Notes: generated by a model not told the origin, from the letters alone. A stretch of 64,000 nt of DNA from Paraburkholderia kururiensis (GCF_034424375.1 NZ_CP139965.1:310001-374000); one strand, 5' to 3'. Positions 27,179 through 35,800 are shown, numbered from the stretch's first letter. Translations and numbers: made by a program.

Positions 27179-28788
27179 CGAAGCCTGTTCTCGAAGTCAA
27201 TGGACTCGGCATTCGCTTCGGATCACGAAGCATTGTGCATGATCTCGACCTGACGATCGCGGCCGGCGAACGCGTGGCGCTGGTCGGCGAATCGGGCTCG
27301 GGCAAGAGTCTCACGGCTCTCGCGCTGCTCGGTCTTGCCGACGCCGCCCAGGTGAGCGGCAGCGTGCGGCTCGCGGGCGAGGAACTGCTCGGCAAGAGCG
27401 AGGCGCAATGGCGCACCGTGCGGGGCCGCGACATCGCCATGGTGTTTCAGGAACCGATGACGGCGCTCAATCCGCTCTGGAGCATCGGGCGACAAATCGG
27501 CGAAAGCCTGCGTCTGCATGCGAACCTGCGCGGCACGGCCGCGCGCGAGCGCGCGATTGCGCTGCTGCGGCGCACCGGTATTGCCGAGGCCGAGTGCAAG
27601 GTCGATTGCTATGCGCACCAGTTGTCGGGCGGACAACGCCAGCGCGCGATGATCGCGATGGCGCTCGCCTGCAACCCGCGTCTCCTGATCGCCGACGAAC
27701 CGACCACCGCGCTCGACGTGACCGTGCGCCGTCAGATCGTCGATCTGCTCATCGAGCTGCAGGAAGCCGACGCCGACGGACGCGGCCTCGCCGTGCTGCT
27801 CATCACACACGACCTGCATCTGGTGCGGCGCTTCGCGCATCGCGTGGCCGTGATGCAGCATGGCGCGATCGTCGAGCAAGGCGCGACCGAGGCGCTATTC
27901 GCGGCGCAGCGGCACCCTTACACGCGCAAGCTGTTCGACAGCGCGCCGCGCCGCACGCTCGCGCCAGTTTCCGACGACGCGCCGCGCGTACTCGCCGTCG
28001 ACGGTCTGCGCGCCGGGTATCGCGCGCGCGTGCCGGGCTGGCGCGGCGTGCTGCGTGCGGGGACGAATACCGTGCTCGATGGCATCGACTTGCATCTGCG
28101 GGCGGGCGAAACTCTGGGCGTGCTCGGCGAGTCGGGTTGCGGAAAATCGACGCTCGCGGCGTCCATTGTCGGGCTGGTGCAGCCGGTGGCGGGCACGATC
28201 CGTTTCGCGGGACTCGACGGTCTCAATGACGAAGCGCAACCGCCGTCGCGGCACGCGCTGGCCGCGCACGTGCAGATGGTGTTTCAGGACCCGTTCGGCT
28301 CGCTCGCGCCGCGCCTGACCGTGGGCGAGATCGTCGGGGAAGGACTCGCGCTGCATCATCCGGATCTGCCCGCCCATGCGCGGCACGCGCGCGTGGCCGC
28401 GCTGCTCGCCGAAACCGGCCTGCCCGCCGACGCGGCCTCGCGCCTGCCCGCCGCGTTTTCGGGCGGCCAGCGCCAGCGCATCGCGATTGCACGCGCGCTC
28501 GCCGTCGATCCGCGCATTCTCGTGCTCGACGAACCGACCAGCGCGCTTGACGTGTCAATCCAGCAACAGATTCTCGCGCTACTCACCGCGCTGCAGCGTC
28601 GGCACGGCTTGAGCTACGTGTTCATCAGCCACGATATCGACGTGCTGCGCGCCGTATCGCACCGTCTCGTGGTCATATACCGCGGCAAGATCGTCGAGGC
28701 AGGCGAAACGCTCGCGATACTCGACGCACCCATGCATGCCTACACTCGCAAGCTCGTTAGCGCGGCGATTTGGAGTCCAATCACGTAG
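27175..28788 (+). CDS. YejF-like ABC transporter ATPase, two nucleotide-binding domains
   Basis: 537-residue fused ATPase. Domain 1 has Walker A GESGSGKSLT, signature LSGGQRQRAMIAMAL and Walker B LLIADEPTTALD. Domain 2 has GESGCGKSTLA, FSGGQRQRIAIARAL and ILVLDEPTSALD. The oligopeptide-type tail (YTRKL) closes each half. The GTG start overlaps the yejE-like stop. The last residues (IWSPIT) lie at the junction with an insertion-sequence remnant, so the natural C-terminus may have been replaced by a few residues; the catalytic parts are intact. Confidence 0.92.
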   Translation: MTKPVLEVNGLGIRFGSRSIVHDLDLTIAAGERVALVGESGSGKSLTALALLGLADAAQVSGSVRLAGEELLGKSEAQWRTVRGRDIAMVFQEPMTALNPLWSIGRQIGESLRLHANLRGTAARERAIALLRRTGIAEAECKVDCYAHQLSGGQRQRAMIAMALACNPRLLIADEPTTALDVTVRRQIVDLLIELQEADADGRGLAVLLITHDLHLVRRFAHRVAVMQHGAIVEQGATEALFAAQRHPYTRKLFDSAPRRTLAPVSDDAPRVLAVDGLRAGYRARVPGWRGVLRAGTNTVLDGIDLHLRAGETLGVLGESGCGKSTLAASIVGLVQPVAGTIRFAGLDGLNDEAQPPSRHALAAHVQMVFQDPFGSLAPRLTVGEIVGEGLALHHPDLPAHARHARVAALLAETGLPADAASRLPAAFSGGQRQRIAIARALAVDPRILVLDEPTSALDVSIQQQILALLTALQRRHGLSYVFISHDIDVLRAVSHRLVVIYRGKIVEAGETLAILDAPMHAYTRKLVSAAIWSPIT

Positions 28789-28802
28789 TCAGGAAATTGG
28801 AC

Positions 28803-29066
28803 ATGAAGAAGCGGTTCACCGAAGAGCAGATCATTGGCTTCCTGCGGGAGGCGGAGACAGGGATCCCGATCAAGGAGCTGTGCCGTCGGCATGGCTTTTC
28901 CGAGGCCAGCTACTACCTGTGGCGCAGCAAGTTCGGCGACGCGAGCGTGTCCGACGCCAAGCGCCTGAAGGAACTGGAGGCCGAGAACGCCCGGTTAAAG
29001 AAGCTGCTGGCCGAGTCATTGCTGGAAAACGAGGTGACGCGCGAGGCGTTACGAAAAAAGTGGTGA
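28803..29066 (+). CDS. IS3-family transposase OrfA
   Basis: 87-residue OrfA with a helix-turn-helix (KRFTEEQIIGFLREAE, IKELCRRHGFSEASYYLWRSKFG) that recognises the IS ends. A leucine-zipper stretch (LKELEAENARLKKLLAESLLENE) follows for oligomerisation. It is intact but its partner OrfB is broken, so it cannot transpose on its own. It might still bind related IS ends as a regulator. Confidence 0.9.
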   Translation: MKKRFTEEQIIGFLREAETGIPIKELCRRHGFSEASYYLWRSKFGDASVSDAKRLKELEAENARLKKLLAESLLENEVTREALRKKW

Positions 29067-29441
29067 GCGCCCCCTCACGCCGAGAGGTGGTGCGCCATCT
29101 GATCGATCGAGGCCTGAGCGAACGCCGGGCCTTGCGGGTAATCGGCATGAGCGCCAGCGCGTTTCGCTACAAGCCGGCGCCGGACCGCAATCAGGCGCTA
29201 CGCGCTGAGATCGTGGCATTGGCTCAACGGCATCGCCGTTACGGCTCAGGGATGATTTATCTGAAGCTGCGGCAGTCAGGCCAGTTGGTGAATCACAAGC
29301 GAGTCGAGCGGCTGTATGCGGAAGAGAAGTTGCAGGTGCGCCGCCGCAAGCGCAAGAAGGTGCCGGTCTCGGATCGCCAGCCACTGGGACGGCCGTCAGC
29401 CGCCAACCAGGTCTAGTCGATGGATTTCGTGTATGACCGGA
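29060..29441 (+). pseudogene. IS3-family transposase OrfB, N-terminal remnant
   Basis: The frame after the slippery site reads REVVRHLIDRGLSERRALRVIGMSASAFRYKP and then RRYGSGMIYLKLRQSG, the OrfB N-terminal domain. An amber TAG at 29414-29416 replaces the Trp usually found in the EVWSMDFV motif. A few more codons (SMDFVYDRTAEG) remain before the sequence becomes the tRNA gene. The catalytic core beyond the first Asp is missing. Confidence 0.85.
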
Positions 29442-29537
29442 CGGCGGAAGGCAGCAGGAGTCGAACCTACAAGGGAACGGCTGACGTCCCCTACTGGGTT
29501 TGAAGCCCAGCCGCACCACCGGATACGGATGCCTTCC
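29442..29537 (-). tRNA. selC: tRNA-Sec (anticodon UCA)
   Basis: The minus strand from 29537 starts GGAAGGC, pairing with GCCTTCC at 29452-29446. It has the long acceptor, the anticodon arm GGCTGGG-CTTCAAA-CCCAG with UCA anticodon, the large variable arm, and a T arm with GGTTCGACTCC. It is closely similar to E. coli selC. The discriminator is G. The next three bases read CCG instead of CCA, and an IS3 remnant begins there, so the encoded CCA end is altered; a CCA-adding enzyme could repair the transcript. It serves the UGA codon of fdnG together with SelA and SelB encoded nearby. Confidence 0.95.
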
Positions 29538-29829
29538 TTCGGAAAGAAACTGCAGGCAGCGGTGGCCGAATCCGGTTCGGGCACGGGCCGCATCCGGAAT
29601 GCGGCACGCCTGCGAGCGGCGAATTATCGCATGCCGCCTGCGTGCGCGCCGCGAAAATGCGCGAGCCAAAAATAGAGGAACTGTCGCGCGCGTCGATTTA
29701 ATCCCGGTCGGTCGTTACTCGCCGCTTGTCCGCATGCGCGGGAATAATCCGCGCACGCCAGCGGTATCACGGTCGGACGCCGCACACGCGGAACGTCTCC
29801 CTCAACCGGAAAGAACAGAGGAAGCGACG
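29538..29829. other. Intergenic region upstream of selC and the phosphoesterase gene
   Basis: Must hold divergent promoters for the selC gene (minus) and the metallophosphoesterase gene (plus). I see no further gene and no unambiguous promoter boxes. Confidence 0.4.
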
Positions 29830-30843
29830 ATGAACGACGACACAACGCCCGGCCGCGCGCTTGACCGCACGAGCGCGAACCCCGACGACGACCGCGGCAC
29901 CTCGCACGACAATCTCACGCAGCGCGGCAAAGCGCGCCGGCGCGCGCTCACCTGCATGGCGTGGGCCGGCACGGGCGTGGTGTGGTCCCTGAGCGGCGGT
30001 GTGCCGCGAACGCTGGGCATCGTGGGCGACGCCTGGGGCGCCACATCGGACGAGCACGCCCTCACGTTCGTGCAGATCAGCGACAGCCATATCGGCTTCA
30101 ACAAGCAGCCGAACCCCACGCCCGAGAAAACGCTTCAGGAAGCCGTCGACAAGATCAAGTCGTTGCCCCGTCCGCCCGCGTTCATGCTTCACACGGGGGA
30201 CGTGAGCCATCTTTCGCGGCCTGTCGAATTCGATACGGCCGAGCAGATCGTGCGAGGCGCCGCGCTCGACGTGCACTACATTCCCGGAGAGCACGACGTG
30301 CTGATCGACGACGGTCAGCCGTTCTTCGAGCGCTTTTCGAAAGGCACCGGCGGCAAGGGCTGGTACAGCTTCGATCAAAACGGCGTCCACTTCGTCGCGC
30401 TCGTCAACGTGCTGAATTTGAAGAGCGGCGGTCTGGGTTCGCTCGGCGCGGAACAGCTCGCGTGGCTCGAACGCGATCTTCGCGGCAAGACGGGCAGCAC
30501 GCCCGTCGTGGTGTTCACGCACATTCCGCTGTGGTCCCTTTACCCGGAATGGGGTTGGGGCACGGACGACAGCGCGCAAGCGCTCGGCTACCTCAAGCGC
30601 TTCGGTTCGGTCACGGTGCTCAACGGCCACATTCACCAGGTACTCCAGAAGGTGGAAGGCAACGTGAGTTTTCATTCGGCAATGTCCACGGCATTTCCTA
30701 TCGCCGCGCCAGGCGTCGGCCCTGGGCCGGGTCCGATGAAGGTGCCCGAAGATCGTCTGCATGCGGTGCTCGGCGTGCGTACCGTGAACTTCGTGCCGGG
30801 GCGCACAGAACTCGCGCTGGTCGATTCGCCGCTCGGAGCGTGA
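29830..30843 (+). CDS. Exported metallophosphoesterase
   Basis: 337-residue calcineurin-like phosphoesterase. Metal-binding blocks are visible in order: Asp85/His87 (QISDSHIGF), GDVSH at 123-127, GEHD at 153-156 in place of the usual GNHD, THIPLW, and GHIH. A basic stretch (QRGKARRRAL) and a hydrophobic segment (residues 41-58) suggest a Tat-like signal, so it probably acts outside the cytoplasm. AGAGGAAG lies before the ATG. It is followed by a cupredoxin gene. The pair is on the opposite strand to the sel genes and lies between them. The Asn to Glu change in GNHD could alter metal or substrate preference; the substrate is unknown. Confidence 0.85.
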   Translation: MNDDTTPGRALDRTSANPDDDRGTSHDNLTQRGKARRRALTCMAWAGTGVVWSLSGGVPRTLGIVGDAWGATSDEHALTFVQISDSHIGFNKQPNPTPEKTLQEAVDKIKSLPRPPAFMLHTGDVSHLSRPVEFDTAEQIVRGAALDVHYIPGEHDVLIDDGQPFFERFSKGTGGKGWYSFDQNGVHFVALVNVLNLKSGGLGSLGAEQLAWLERDLRGKTGSTPVVVFTHIPLWSLYPEWGWGTDDSAQALGYLKRFGSVTVLNGHIHQVLQKVEGNVSFHSAMSTAFPIAAPGVGPGPGPMKVPEDRLHAVLGVRTVNFVPGRTELALVDSPLGA

Positions 30844-30919
30844 GCGCGGCTCGCGTCGACGTCGTGTTGTCTTGAACGGTCACGTGCCGTTCTTCATTCA
30901 AAAGATTCCGGAGAAACCG

Positions 30920-31315
30920 ATGAGGTCTTTCGCAAAAGCGGCGCCGCCGCGTAGGGTGCGGCGATTCAACGTCATGGCGTTGGGCACGGCGCTCTTATGC
31001 GCCGCCCTCGCGCTGCTTCCCGTCGCGCCCGCGGCCTTCGCCGCAGACGCGGCTCAATCGTCGTCCAACACGGTGAATATCGACAATTTCGCCTTCAGCC
31101 CGGCCACGCTCACGGTGGCGAAGGGCACCACCGTGACGTGGGTGAACCGCGACGACATTGCGCACACCGTCGTCAACGATGCGAACCCGCGTGCGTTCAA
31201 GTCGCCGCCCATGGATTCGGACGACAAGTTCTCCTTCACGTTCAGCACGCCGGGCACCTATAAGTACTTCTGCTCGATTCATCCGCACATGACCGGCGTG
31301 ATCGTCGTGAAGTAG
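30920..31315 (+). CDS. Periplasmic cupredoxin (plastocyanin/amicyanin-like)
   Basis: 131-residue type 1 copper protein. A signal peptide ends AAFAADAA. The copper ligands are His82 (DIAHTVV), Cys118, His121 and Met124 in YFCSIHPHM, the amicyanin/pseudoazurin arrangement. It would carry electrons in the periplasm. It starts 76 nt after the phosphoesterase gene and ends 4 bases from the convergent selB stop. Confidence 0.9.
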   Translation: MRSFAKAAPPRRVRRFNVMALGTALLCAALALLPVAPAAFAADAAQSSSNTVNIDNFAFSPATLTVAKGTTVTWVNRDDIAHTVVNDANPRAFKSPPMDSDDKFSFTFSTPGTYKYFCSIHPHMTGVIVVK

Positions 31316-31318
31316 GCG

Positions 31319-33241
31319 TCAAAGCAGCTCATGCAGGCGGCTGTCGGCGCGCAGCAGATGCAGGTCGCGATGAAAACGCGTGTAGCCGATACGGTCGAAG
31401 AATTCGAGGATCTGGATGGCGCGCTTGCGGCCCAGCCCGGTGGCATCGCGAAATGCCGACGCGCCTACCGCGCCGCCTTGTTCGCGTGCGAGCCCGGCAA
31501 CGAGCCGGGCGAGTTCGAGCACCACGTCGCGATGATAGAAAAGATCGCGCACCACCTGGTACACGTCGCCGAGCCGTGCCAGCTTGCGCAGCAGTGCGCG
31601 CACCTTTTCCTCGGATTCGTTCGTTGTCCGTGCAAGATCGCGAACCCAGGATGGGTCGAAACGGCCTTCCGCCAGCATGGGCCGAAGGACATCGGCGAGC
31701 CGCTCTTCGCCGGCATCCAGTGCCACGCTGTGCGAAGGCAGATGCAGCCACGGGCCGCTCTTCGCAATGACGCCGTCGTGCACGGCGGCGTCCACGAGTG
31801 CGTGCCACAGCGCATCGCTCGCGAGCGGCGCCGACATGCGCCGCAAACGCGCGCTGTCCGGTCCCTGCTCGTCGGGAAAGCGCGCGTGGAACGACTCGAG
31901 CGCGCCCACCATTTGCTCGCGCATCTGCGTCCAGTGGCCGTGCGTGATGATGGCCGCGTCGTCGCCCTCTTTACCTGCGAGCGGCACTTCGATGACATGC
32001 GGCGCAAGCATGAGCAGATGCGCGGGCAAGCCGGTCAGACGCATCAGCATCGAACGCGTGAGGCCGCGTGGCGCGCAGTCGAGCAGCGGTTCGATCTGTC
32101 CGACGTCGAGCCAGGTGCGCAGTGCGTCGAGCCACGCCATGCGTTCAGGCGTGCGCCGCTTGCGCACGGGGCCAAACGGATCGAGCACGCGCGCACCGCC
32201 CACGGTTCGCGTGGCCTGGGCGTTGCGCACGATCAGGCGATCGCCCGGCAACGCACACACGGGGGTATCGAAGACGAGTTGCACACGCGCGGTCCGCCCC
32301 GCCGCGAGCGTGTCGCCTTCGAGCAGTGCAACGTTTGCGACGCGATGCAACGTGCCGAGATGCACGTGCAGCGGCGACCAGTGCCTGAGCGTGATATCCG
32401 CGTCGCCGAGCAACGTGAGTTCGACGTCGATGCGTTCGCACGCGCTGGCGAGCGCGCTATCCACGATCCAGTCGCCGCGTGCGATGGCGTCCTTCTCGAT
32501 GCCTGCGAGATTGAGCGCGCAGCGCTGACCGGCGTGGCCCGCGTCCGCCGGCCGGTTCTGCGCATGGATGCTCCGCACGCGCACGGGACGCCCCGCGGGC
32601 GCGAGCACCGGCGTGTCGCCTACGCTCACGCGTCCCGCGAATACGGTGCCCGTCACGACCGTGCCCTGGCCTGCGAGCGTGAACACGCGGTCCACGGCGA
32701 GGCGAAAGAGGCCGTCGTCGCGGCGCGCGCGAAAAGCGATGGCCGTGTCGCGCAGATAGGCATCGAGCGCCGCTACGCCGGGATCGTCGGGGATCGTCGC
32801 GCACGTCTCGAACACGGGGATGCCCGCAAATGGGCCGCCCGCGAGCCACGCCACGATTTCCGCGCGCACCTGCTCGCGTCGCGCGGCCTCCACGCGATCC
32901 GCTTTCGTCAACGCCACGGCGCCGCGTGTCACACCGAGCAGTTGCAGGATGGCCAGGTGCTCGCGCGTTTGCGGCATCACGCCGTCGTCGGCGGCGATGA
33001 CGAGCAGCGCGAAGTCGATGCCGCACGCGCCCGCCGCCATCGTGTGAATCAGTTTCTCGTGGCCCGGCACGTCGATGAAGCCGAGCACGTCGCCGTTCGC
33101 GAGCGGCGTGTACGCGTAGCCGAGCTCGATGGAAATGCCGCGCGCCTTTTCTTCCTTCAGGCGGTCAGTGTCGACGCCTGTCAGCGCACGCACCAGCGTG
33201 GTCTTGCCATGGTCGATATGGCCTGCCGTGCCGACAATCAC
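31319..33241 (-). CDS. selB: Selenocysteine-specific elongation factor SelB
   Basis: 640-residue translational GTPase that delivers Sec-tRNA to UGA codons with a SECIS hairpin. G motifs: GHIDHGKTTLV (P-loop), GISIELGYAY (switch I), DVPGHEK, and TKAD. Two beta-barrel domains follow, then winged-helix repeats at the C-terminus that bind the SECIS. The start is a GTG at 33241 overlapping the selA stop (GTGA), giving the standard MIVGTAGHIDHG opening. An ATG at 33259 is possible but would overlap selA by 22 nt. It is last in the fdhE-selA-selB group. Confidence 0.97.
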   Translation of the reverse strand: MIVGTAGHIDHGKTTLVRALTGVDTDRLKEEKARGISIELGYAYTPLANGDVLGFIDVPGHEKLIHTMAAGACGIDFALLVIAADDGVMPQTREHLAILQLLGVTRGAVALTKADRVEAARREQVRAEIVAWLAGGPFAGIPVFETCATIPDDPGVAALDAYLRDTAIAFRARRDDGLFRLAVDRVFTLAGQGTVVTGTVFAGRVSVGDTPVLAPAGRPVRVRSIHAQNRPADAGHAGQRCALNLAGIEKDAIARGDWIVDSALASACERIDVELTLLGDADITLRHWSPLHVHLGTLHRVANVALLEGDTLAAGRTARVQLVFDTPVCALPGDRLIVRNAQATRTVGGARVLDPFGPVRKRRTPERMAWLDALRTWLDVGQIEPLLDCAPRGLTRSMLMRLTGLPAHLLMLAPHVIEVPLAGKEGDDAAIITHGHWTQMREQMVGALESFHARFPDEQGPDSARLRRMSAPLASDALWHALVDAAVHDGVIAKSGPWLHLPSHSVALDAGEERLADVLRPMLAEGRFDPSWVRDLARTTNESEEKVRALLRKLARLGDVYQVVRDLFYHRDVVLELARLVAGLAREQGGAVGASAFRDATGLGRKRAIQILEFFDRIGYTRFHRDLHLLRADSRLHELL

Positions 33242-34815
33242 AGATGCAGCTCCGCACATTGCGCGACGAACGAGGCTTCGTCCACGGCTTCGAGACAACG
33301 CAGGTCGAGATGCAGCGCGTCGTCGGCAATGCGGCCGATCACGGGACGCGGCAGCGCGCGCAGCGCAGCTTCGAGCTTCATCAGCGCGCGGCCACGGCCG
33401 GCGCGCTTGCTTGCGGCCGCGGTGGTGGCCGCATGAGCGATACCCGGAACGCCACCGCTACGCACCACAAGCCCGAAGCTCGGCAGCACATCCACCGGCA
33501 AGGCACCGCTGCCGATCTGGCTGAACATCGGCTCCACGCTCACGCGGTACGCGTCGCCCAGCGCACGTTGCAGCGCCGGCATCACGCGCTGCGCGGTCGC
33601 ACGCATTTCTTCGCCTGGCCGCGTGAGCAAACGCAGCGTAGTGAGCCGTTCGCGTAAAAACTCGGGCGCGCGATAGAGCTGCAACACGGGTTCGAGCGCG
33701 GCGAGCGTGAGCTTGCCCACGCGCAGCGCGCGCTTCAGCGGATGCTTTCTGATCTTGCGGATGAGGTTGGCGCGGCCCACGATCAGCCCCGCCTGCGGGC
33801 CACCGAGTAGTTTGTCGCCGCTGAAGGTCACGACGTCGGCGCCGGCTTCGATGGTCTCGCGCACCGTGGGCTCCGCGGGCAAGCCGAACTGCGCCAGATC
33901 GACGAGCGTACCGCTGCCCAGGTCGACCGCCACCGGCAGCCCATGCTTGCGGGCCAGAGGCGCGAGTTCGTCGAGTTCCACGCTCTTCGTGAAGCCCGCG
34001 ATCGCGTAGTTGCTGCAATGCACTTTCATCAGCAGGCCGGTGCGCGCGCCGATGGCTTCTTCGTAATCGCGCAGATGCGTGCGGTTGGTCGTGCCCACTT
34101 CGCGCAGCTTCGCGCCGGCGCGGCTCATGATGTCGGGAATGCGAAACGCGCCGCCAATCTCCACCAGTTCGCCGCGCGACACGATGACGTCCTTCTTCGT
34201 GGCAAGCGCAGACAGCGTGAGCAGCACGGCCGCGGCGTTGTTGTTGACGACCGTGGCCGCCTCGGCGCCCGTGAGTTCGCAGACGAGCGCTTCGATCAGG
34301 TCGTCGCGTTCGCCGCGGCGGCCGGTGGCCAGATCGAATTCGAGGCTCATGGGCTGCGTGAGCGCACGCACGACAGCGCGTACCGCTTCGTCGGGCAACA
34401 GCGCGCGACCCAGGTTCGTATGCAGCACAGTGCCGGTCAGATTGAACACGCTGCGCAAGCGGCTTTGCGAACGCGCGGCAAGTGCGTGGGCGGCAGCGGC
34501 CGTGGCGCGTGTCTCGTCGAAGGGGGCATCGTCGGCGGCTGCGGAATTCGCGGTCTGCACGTCGCGGCGCCAGCCGTCCAGCGTCTCGCGAATCGCTGCA
34601 AGCACCTGCGTGCGGCCATATTCGGCAATGAGCGGCTGCGCCGCGGCCGATGCGATCACACGCTCCACGGAGGGAATGGACGCAAGCCGCGCCTTGAGAT
34701 CGCGCCCGCCGCTCGCGCAACCCTCGTTCCGCTCTTCGCCCGATTGATGACCTGCCACTTCGCCCACGCCCCGCTTCCCCCTCTTTCGTGTTTGCTTGTC
34801 TCTGCTCGCCGTCAT
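33238..34815 (-). CDS. selA: L-seryl-tRNA(Sec) selenium transferase SelA
   Basis: 525-residue PLP enzyme that converts seryl-tRNA(Sec) to selenocysteyl-tRNA(Sec) using selenophosphate. Family features are IPSVERVIA, NLTGTVLHTNLGRALLP, VNNNAAAVLL, and the PLP-lysine motif TFSGDKLLGGPQAG. The ATG at 34815 overlaps the fdhE stop (ATGA) and was preferred to a longer frame from 34839. A basic N-terminal extension of about 45 residues makes it longer than the E. coli enzyme (463). Confidence 0.97.
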   Translation of the reverse strand: MTASRDKQTRKRGKRGVGEVAGHQSGEERNEGCASGGRDLKARLASIPSVERVIASAAAQPLIAEYGRTQVLAAIRETLDGWRRDVQTANSAAADDAPFDETRATAAAAHALAARSQSRLRSVFNLTGTVLHTNLGRALLPDEAVRAVVRALTQPMSLEFDLATGRRGERDDLIEALVCELTGAEAATVVNNNAAAVLLTLSALATKKDVIVSRGELVEIGGAFRIPDIMSRAGAKLREVGTTNRTHLRDYEEAIGARTGLLMKVHCSNYAIAGFTKSVELDELAPLARKHGLPVAVDLGSGTLVDLAQFGLPAEPTVRETIEAGADVVTFSGDKLLGGPQAGLIVGRANLIRKIRKHPLKRALRVGKLTLAALEPVLQLYRAPEFLRERLTTLRLLTRPGEEMRATAQRVMPALQRALGDAYRVSVEPMFSQIGSGALPVDVLPSFGLVVRSGGVPGIAHAATTAAASKRAGRGRALMKLEAALRALPRPVIGRIADDALHLDLRCLEAVDEASFVAQCAELHL

Positions 34816-35747
34816 TCGTCCGACGGCACTTCCGGCCACAGCAGCGGATTCGGCCCGCTGCGTCGATACCCCGCTTCATTCATCAGCAGATCGAGCGTGA
34901 GGCTGGCGAGGTCGTCGGCCAGCGGCTCGAAGTCGAAGTCCTTCTCCTGATAGCCGATCTTGCGGTACGTGTGGCATTCGTCGCACGACTCGGCCTTCAG
35001 CGCCTCGCTCACGCCTTCGATGCCGTGATACGCGATGCCCTTCGTCGATTCGCAATTCGAGCACTTCACGCGCACCATGTGCGATTCGCTTCCGCACAAG
35101 CCGCACTGCAGATAGCGGTAGCCCTGGTAGCGGCCGCCCACGCGCACGACGCTCGCAACCGGCGGCCCGCCGCACACGGGGCACACGCCGGGCGTATCTA
35201 CATAGGGAATGTCGCGCTCGGCGAGCCGGCTCGCCAGATCCGTCCACACCACCTGCAAGGCCGCCATGATGAACGGGGCCGTGGCCGGCGCCACTTCGTT
35301 GAAGCGCTGCGCGAGCATCGCGTCGGCCTGGCGTTCGAGTTCGTCGGCAGGCATCGCGCGTAGTGCAGAAAGCACGCCGGCCAGCGTCGGCGTGACTTGC
35401 CCCGCGGCTGCCACGCTATCGAGCAGTTGATGCAGCACGTCGTGCCATGCCGTATCGCGATCCGGCGAAAGCGCGGGCACGAGCGGCATACTGTGCTGTT
35501 GCGCCTGGGCGATGGCATCCGCCGAGGGCATGCGCGCCGAGAAGCCTTGTTCCAGCGTCTTTTGCTGCGCGTCGACCAGCACGGCCATCAGGCGCACATA
35601 GCCTGCGATGGGATTGCCCTCGGCGAGCTTGCGCAGGCGCGCGGCGCGCGTGGCGAAGAGCGTGGCGCGCTCGGGCAACCGGATGCGGGCAATGGCGGAA
35701 TGGTCCAGCGCTTCGATCTGGCCCGGCTCAAGAATGCGTTGCACCAC
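34812..35747 (-). CDS. fdhE: Formate dehydrogenase accessory protein FdhE
   Basis: 311-residue cytoplasmic maturation factor needed for active respiratory formate dehydrogenase. Four CxxC pairs in the C-terminal half (Cys189/192, 215/218, 229/232, 255/258) form rubredoxin-like metal sites. The N-terminus (QRILEPGQIEAL, RATLFATRAARLRKLAEGNPIAGY) matches the family. It follows fdnI, separated by a terminator-like hairpin, and overlaps selA by 4 nt. Confidence 0.95.
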   Translation of the reverse strand: MVQRILEPGQIEALDHSAIARIRLPERATLFATRAARLRKLAEGNPIAGYVRLMAVLVDAQQKTLEQGFSARMPSADAIAQAQQHSMPLVPALSPDRDTAWHDVLHQLLDSVAAAGQVTPTLAGVLSALRAMPADELERQADAMLAQRFNEVAPATAPFIMAALQVVWTDLASRLAERDIPYVDTPGVCPVCGGPPVASVVRVGGRYQGYRYLQCGLCGSESHMVRVKCSNCESTKGIAYHGIEGVSEALKAESCDECHTYRKIGYQEKDFDFEPLADDLASLTLDLLMNEAGYRRSGPNPLLWPEVPSDE

Positions 35748-35768
35748 AACAGTCCCTCTTCAAACCCG

Positions 35769-35790
35769 CTATGGCGCGTGTGCGCCATAG
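35769..35790. other. Short perfect inverted repeat upstream of fdhE
   Basis: CTATGGCG and CGCCATAG pair perfectly around six bases, about 20 nt before the fdhE start. It could be an operator, an mRNA hairpin, or part of the termination zone after fdnI. Confidence 0.45.
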
Positions 35791-35800
35791 TCTTCAAATG

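Larger units (their letters stand above)
28789..29445 (+). mobile_element. Truncated IS3-family insertion sequence
   Basis: Contains a complete orfA and the beginning of orfB in the -1 frame, with an A6G slippery run at 29054-29060 typical of IS3-family programmed frameshifting. The element stops abruptly at the 3' end of the selenocysteine tRNA gene, losing the catalytic DDE domain and the right inverted repeat. The left end must lie near the yejF-like stop; its inverted repeat was not identified with confidence. Confidence 0.8.

Noticed and set aside
31331..33436. 701-codon plus-strand frame opposite selB
   Set aside because: It mirrors the selB codon structure and has no protein-family signal.
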